From NCBI GenBank assembly GCA_903960645.1, contig CAJCBN010000495.1, positions 1-9,017 of the forward strand: a DNA stretch of 9,017 nt, given 5' to 3'. This DNA is from an uncultured Actinomycetes bacterium (GTDB lineage Bacteria > Actinomycetota > Thermoleophilia > Gaiellales > F1-60-MAGs149). The first letter of the stretch is position 1. Each line of letters opens with the position of its first letter. The position numbers and the translations under genes are program-made. The notes below the pieces were generated by a model. The model had not been told where the DNA came from, made no database searches, and saw only the letters and a list, made by a program, of their open reading frames with translations. Positions 7,053-9,017 of the stretch are shown here, piece after piece.

Positions 7053-7614
7053 CCGTGTTGGCGTGCTCGGCTCGATCTGCAACCCGCCGCACCTCGGGCA
7101 CGCCACGCTGGCGCGCTGTGCGGCGGAGCAGCTCGGCCTTGAGCGGGTGCTGCTGATCCCGACCGGGTCGCCCGCGCATCGCGACGAGCCCGGTGTGTCT
7201 CCGCAGGTGCGGCTGCAGCTCGCCGAAGCGGCGGCGCACGACGAGCCCGTGCTGGAGGCCTCGGCGATCGAGGTGGAGCGCCCCGGGCCCTCCTACATGG
7301 CCGACACGCTCGAGCTCCTGCTTCAACAGCGGCCCGCGACGGAGTTCGTGCTCCTGCTCGGCGCCGACCAGCACGCGACGCTCGACAGCTGGCACGAGCC
7401 CGACCGCATCCGCCGCGCCGCCCGCATTGCGGTCGCGCCGCGCACCGGAGCGCCCTTCGCCGCCACGCCCGAGACGATCGCCATCGCGATGCCGCCGGTG
7501 GACGTCTCGAGCACCGAGATCCGCCGGCGCGTGGCCGCTGGCGAGCCGATCGACGGGCTTGTCTCGCCGGGAGTGGCGCGACTGATTGCCGAGCTCGGTC
7601 TCTACCGCGGGTGA
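7045..7614 (+). CDS. nadD: nicotinate-nucleotide adenylyltransferase NadD
   Basis: A 189-residue enzyme that joins nicotinate mononucleotide and ATP to form deamido-NAD, in the cytoplasmic NAD biosynthesis pathway. The nucleotidyltransferase motif is GSICNPPHLGH (9-19), with the HxxH-type ATP-binding histidines H16 and H19; the usual form is GGxFDPPHxGH, so this one is slightly altered. Further family signatures are IPTGSPAHR (38-46), ERPGPSYMADTLE (78-90), LLGADQHATLDSWHEPDRI (104-122) and VSSTEIRRR (154-162) near the C-terminus. GTG 7045 has GAGG (7032-7035) nine bases upstream and overlaps the obgE stop by eight bases. The obgE-nadD-rsfS order is common in bacteria. The stop at 7612 ends the co-directional overlap chain; rsfS appears to have its own promoter. 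Confidence 0.95.
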   Translation: MSNRVGVLGSICNPPHLGHATLARCAAEQLGLERVLLIPTGSPAHRDEPGVSPQVRLQLAEAAAHDEPVLEASAIEVERPGPSYMADTLELLLQQRPATEFVLLLGADQHATLDSWHEPDRIRRAARIAVAPRTGAPFAATPETIAIAMPPVDVSSTEIRRRVAAGEPIDGLVSPGVARLIAELGLYRG

Positions 7615-7641
7615 ACAAGCGGTGGCTGCAGACGCTGCGAC

Positions 7642-7650
7642 TGATACCCT
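7642..7650 (+). promoter_or_regulatory. extended -10 promoter element before rsfS
   Basis: TGATACCCT reads as an extended -10 (TGn followed by TACCCT). The hexamer ends six bases before the ATG at 7657, so the predicted transcript would start at that ATG and be leaderless. No clear -35 is present. The element has the same TGnTAnnnT form as the tRNA promoter at 8070-8078. Confidence 0.5.
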
Positions 7651-7656
7651 CAGTCC

Positions 7657-7692
7657 ATGAACCGCGATCAGGACCGATCCACTGCTGAGTAG
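7657..7692 (+). other. 11-codon leader ORF or frameshifted rsfS N-terminus
   Basis: The ATG at 7657 opens MNRDQDRSTAE and stops at TAG 7690. It lies six bases after a TAnnnT -10, the same geometry as the radical SAM gene, so it is the best-placed start for an rsfS transcript. The rsfS frame is one base away. Skipping one base near A7681 would give MNRDQDRS joined to LLSSAQLAEL and a normal-looking RsfS N-terminus. It may therefore be a real leader peptide, the front of a frameshifted gene, or the sign of a sequence error. Confidence 0.45.
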
Positions 7693-8047
7693 CGCGCAGC
7701 TCGCTGAGCTCGCCGCCGAGTACGGCGCCGAGAAGCTCGCGACCGACATCGTCCTGCTCGATATGCGAGGGGTCGTGGACTACACCGACTGGTTCGTGGT
7801 CATGAGCGGGAGCAATTCCCGGCAGGTGCAGGCGATCGCCGAGGAGGTCTCCTTCAAGCTGAAGAAGGAGCATCGGCTACTCCCGCTGCGCACCGAGGGC
7901 ATGAAGGAGGGCCAGTGGGTGCTGGTCGACTTCATCGACATCGTCCTGCACGTGTTCGATCCCGAGGCCCGCGAGCTCTACCGGCTCGACGAGTTGTGGG
8001 GCCAGGTGCCCCATCGCGACGTCGCCGAGGCCCCCGCCGAGGCGTAG
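7682..8047 (+). CDS. rsfS: ribosomal silencing factor RsfS, start uncertain
   Basis: RsfS (Iojap/DUF143 family) binds uL14 on the 50S subunit and blocks subunit joining when nutrients are scarce. Counting from the CTG at 7682, the 121-residue reading shows AEKLATDIVLLDMRGVVDYT (16-35), DWFVVMSGSNSRQVQAIAEEV (36-56) and the C-terminal signature GQWVLVDFIDIVLHVFDPEAREL (77-99) ending RLDELW, all typical of the family. The frame is open only from 7661, after a TGA at 7658, and contains no ATG, GTG or TTG before ATG 7763 (residue 28). Starting at 7763 would remove the first helix and strand of the domain. CTG 7682 has AGGA (7670-7673) eight bases upstream. The alternative is an ATG start at 7657 with a one-base frameshift. 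The gene lies downstream of nadD and before tRNA-Ala. The function call is firm; the start is not. Confidence 0.85.
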   Translation: MLSSAQLAELAAEYGAEKLATDIVLLDMRGVVDYTDWFVVMSGSNSRQVQAIAEEVSFKLKKEHRLLPLRTEGMKEGQWVLVDFIDIVLHVFDPEARELYRLDELWGQVPHRDVAEAPAEA

Positions 8048-8069
8048 CGGCGGCACGTACGCGGGACGT

Positions 8070-8078
8070 TGCTATCCT
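8070..8078 (+). promoter_or_regulatory. extended -10 promoter of tRNA-Ala
   Basis: TGCTATCCT gives an extended TGn plus TATCCT hexamer ending ten bases before the mature tRNA 5' end at 8089. A start near 8085 would leave a leader of about four bases for RNase P to remove. No good -35 is visible. It has the same form as the rsfS element. Confidence 0.55.
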
Positions 8079-8088
8079 GCGGTTCCCC

Positions 8089-8161
8089 GGGGCCATAGCT
8101 CAGCTGGGAGAGCGTCTGGCTGGCAGCCAGAAGGTCAGCGGTTCGATCCCGCTTGGCTCCA
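8089..8161 (+). tRNA. tRNA-Ala, anticodon GGC
   Basis: A full 73-base cloverleaf. The acceptor stem GGGGCCA pairs with TGGCTCC and includes the G3-U70 wobble that identifies alanine tRNAs. The D arm is GCTC/GAGC with an AGCTGGGA loop. The anticodon stem TCTGG/CCAGA encloses CTGGCAG, putting GGC at 34-36 to read GCC, a codon well used in this GC-rich sequence. The variable loop is AGGTC, and the T arm AGCGG/CCGCT has the TTCGATC loop. The discriminator is A73. CCA is not encoded (CTT follows), so it must be added by the CCA-adding enzyme. It lies 41 bases after rsfS and has its own extended -10. Confidence 0.97.
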
Positions 8162-8179
8162 CTTGCGACCCTTCGACCG

Positions 8180-8195
8180 GCGTTCCAAGGAACGC
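8180..8195. terminator. short hairpin between convergent tRNA and ABC operon
   Basis: GCGTTC and GAACGC pair around CAAG (with C-G closing the loop), and the stem could extend after one mismatch. It lies in the 68-base gap between the tRNA end and the stop of the minus-strand permease, where a bidirectional terminator would be expected. No T-tract follows on either strand, so its role is uncertain. Confidence 0.35.
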
Positions 8196-8229
8196 GGGCG
8201 GAGGGTGGATTACGCCGAAGCGTCGGTGA

Positions 8230-8943
8230 TCAGGGCAGGTCCATGCGGCTGAGCCGCCAGCCGCCGAGCGCCACGGCGGCGAGCGTGACCGCGACGAGCG
8301 CCACGACCCCCGACAGCGCCGACTGCGTGGGCATCAGATCGGACTGCAGGCCGTAGATGCCGCCGTCGGTGATCGCGCGTCCCCAGGCGGTCATGCTGAC
8401 GCGCTCGGCCGACGGCGCGACCGTGGCGATCGCGCCCTCCCAGACCAGGATGTAGATGATGCCCGCCACGAGCGCCCGCTTCAGCAGCAGCCCGACGGTC
8501 ACGAAGACGGCGGCATAGACCGTGGAGACGAGCAGCGTCCCGCCGATGCCGCGCAGGATGTTGTCGGTGCCCACGCCGAGGTGCGAGCCCAGCACGGCGA
8601 CGGCAATCAGGGCGGGCAGGAGCAGGACCGCCGAGCAGAAGGCGGCGGCGAGGGTCTTCTCCGCGACGACGCGCAGGCGCGAGATGCGGGCCGTGGCGAG
8701 GTAGACGATGGTGCCCGACTCGCGCTCGTCGCCGATGGCGGTCACGGCGAGTACCAGAGCGACGAGTGGCGCCACCGTCGTCACGAGCAGGCGCCCGACG
8801 ATGATCCCCTGGCTGTCGGGGGAGACGTCGCCGCGCACGATCGCGATGGCGACGAACACGGGCACGCTGAGGACGGGCAGGAGCAGCGCCAGCGAGCGCC
8901 GCCGGAACAGCAGCGCGCGGATCGTCAGCAGGGTCACGGTCAT
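8230..8943 (-). CDS. ABC-2 type transporter permease
   Basis: A 237-residue integral membrane protein of the ABC-2 permease type, the membrane half of an export or multidrug-type transporter. About six hydrophobic segments are visible, near 18-36, 48-70, 98-119, 132-154, 158-176 and 209-229. The stretch GDERESGTIVYLATARISRLRVVAEK (71-96) after the second segment is the typical ABC-2 coupling region (family form E.e.GTle.ll..pisr...l..K). The ATG at 8943 overlaps the stop of the upstream ATPase gene as ATGA, so the two are translationally coupled. The cargo cannot be told from the sequence. The gene converges on the tRNA across a 68-base gap. It is unrelated in function to the ribosome block. 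Confidence 0.85.
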   Translation of the reverse strand: MTVTLLTIRALLFRRRSLALLLPVLSVPVFVAIAIVRGDVSPDSQGIIVGRLLVTTVAPLVALVLAVTAIGDERESGTIVYLATARISRLRVVAEKTLAAAFCSAVLLLPALIAVAVLGSHLGVGTDNILRGIGGTLLVSTVYAAVFVTVGLLLKRALVAGIIYILVWEGAIATVAPSAERVSMTAWGRAITDGGIYGLQSDLMPTQSALSGVVALVAVTLAAVALGGWRLSRMDLP

Positions 8944-9017
8944 CGTCGTACGCCCCGTGCGCGCTGCGTCAGGTAGCCGTAAACGCTCTCGAGGTCCTCG
9001 TCGGTCGGCTCGACCGA
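8940..9017 (-). CDS. ABC transporter ATP-binding protein, C-terminal end only
   Basis: The last 25 residues of a gene that continues beyond the window edge. The visible end reads VEPTDEDLESVYGYLTQRA, close to the usual ABC exporter ATPase tail (family form PTLEDVYLxLT). The stop TGA (8942-8940 on the minus strand) overlaps the permease ATG. The nucleotide-binding motifs (Walker A and B, LSGGQ) lie outside the window, so the assignment rests on this tail and the adjacent permease. Confidence 0.7.
   Translation of the reverse strand, partial: SVEPTDEDLESVYGYLTQRARGVRR

Noticed and set aside
7763..7765. ATG 7763 as the rsfS start
   Set aside because: It would cut off the first helix and strand (AEKLATDIVLLD), which are conserved in RsfS and encoded intact upstream.
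8085..8092. CCCCGGGG palindrome at the tRNA 5' boundary
   Set aside because: It arises from a C-rich leader next to the acceptor GGGG. It is too short to support a specific regulatory role.
1..9017. Search for CRISPR arrays, insertion sequences, prophage or defence genes
   Set aside because: No direct-repeat arrays, transposase motifs or phage-like genes were seen. The window is housekeeping sequence plus one ABC operon.

Overview
The window is GC-rich bacterial chromosome with tightly packed genes, GTG starts, four-base stop/start overlaps and TAnnnT-type -10 boxes. Gene order and protein character suggest a high-GC actinobacterium, possibly class Thermoleophilia. That placement is inferred from general knowledge and no search was run.

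The left and centre (47-7614) form one co-directional block: a radical SAM protein of the TIGR03960 type, its partner of the TIGR03936/DUF2344 type, a long RNase E/G, ribosomal proteins bL21 (rplU) and bL27 (rpmA), the GTPase ObgE, and nicotinate-nucleotide adenylyltransferase NadD. Spacing is very tight, with 4 to 11 base overlaps at several junctions. The one real break is a 90 bp gap after the RNase gene, which holds a 16-bp perfect hairpin just before rplU. From 7642 a separate promoter seems to drive rsfS (ribosome silencing factor), and another drives a tRNA-Ala(GGC) gene. The right end (8230-9017, minus strand) is an ABC-2 type export operon: a complete permease and the last 25 residues of its ATPase.

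Most of the block serves RNA and the large ribosomal subunit. bL21 and bL27 are 50S proteins, ObgE is a 50S assembly GTPase, RsfS binds 50S through uL14, and RNase E/G processes rRNA and mRNA. The radical SAM/DUF2344 pair has no established function that I know of, and its position in this block hints at a role in RNA or ribosome modification.

The main oddities are these. Micro-ORFs sit before both the DUF2344 gene and rsfS, and each is out of frame with the gene it precedes. The rsfS reading frame has no normal start codon that covers the whole domain. Three -10 boxes share one geometry, and two of them imply leaderless mRNAs. The RNase E/G carries KH-like and TRAM-like segments plus an Arg-rich disordered tail. 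ObgE has NRID in place of the usual NKxD guanine-recognition motif. No mobile element, CRISPR array or phage gene was seen.
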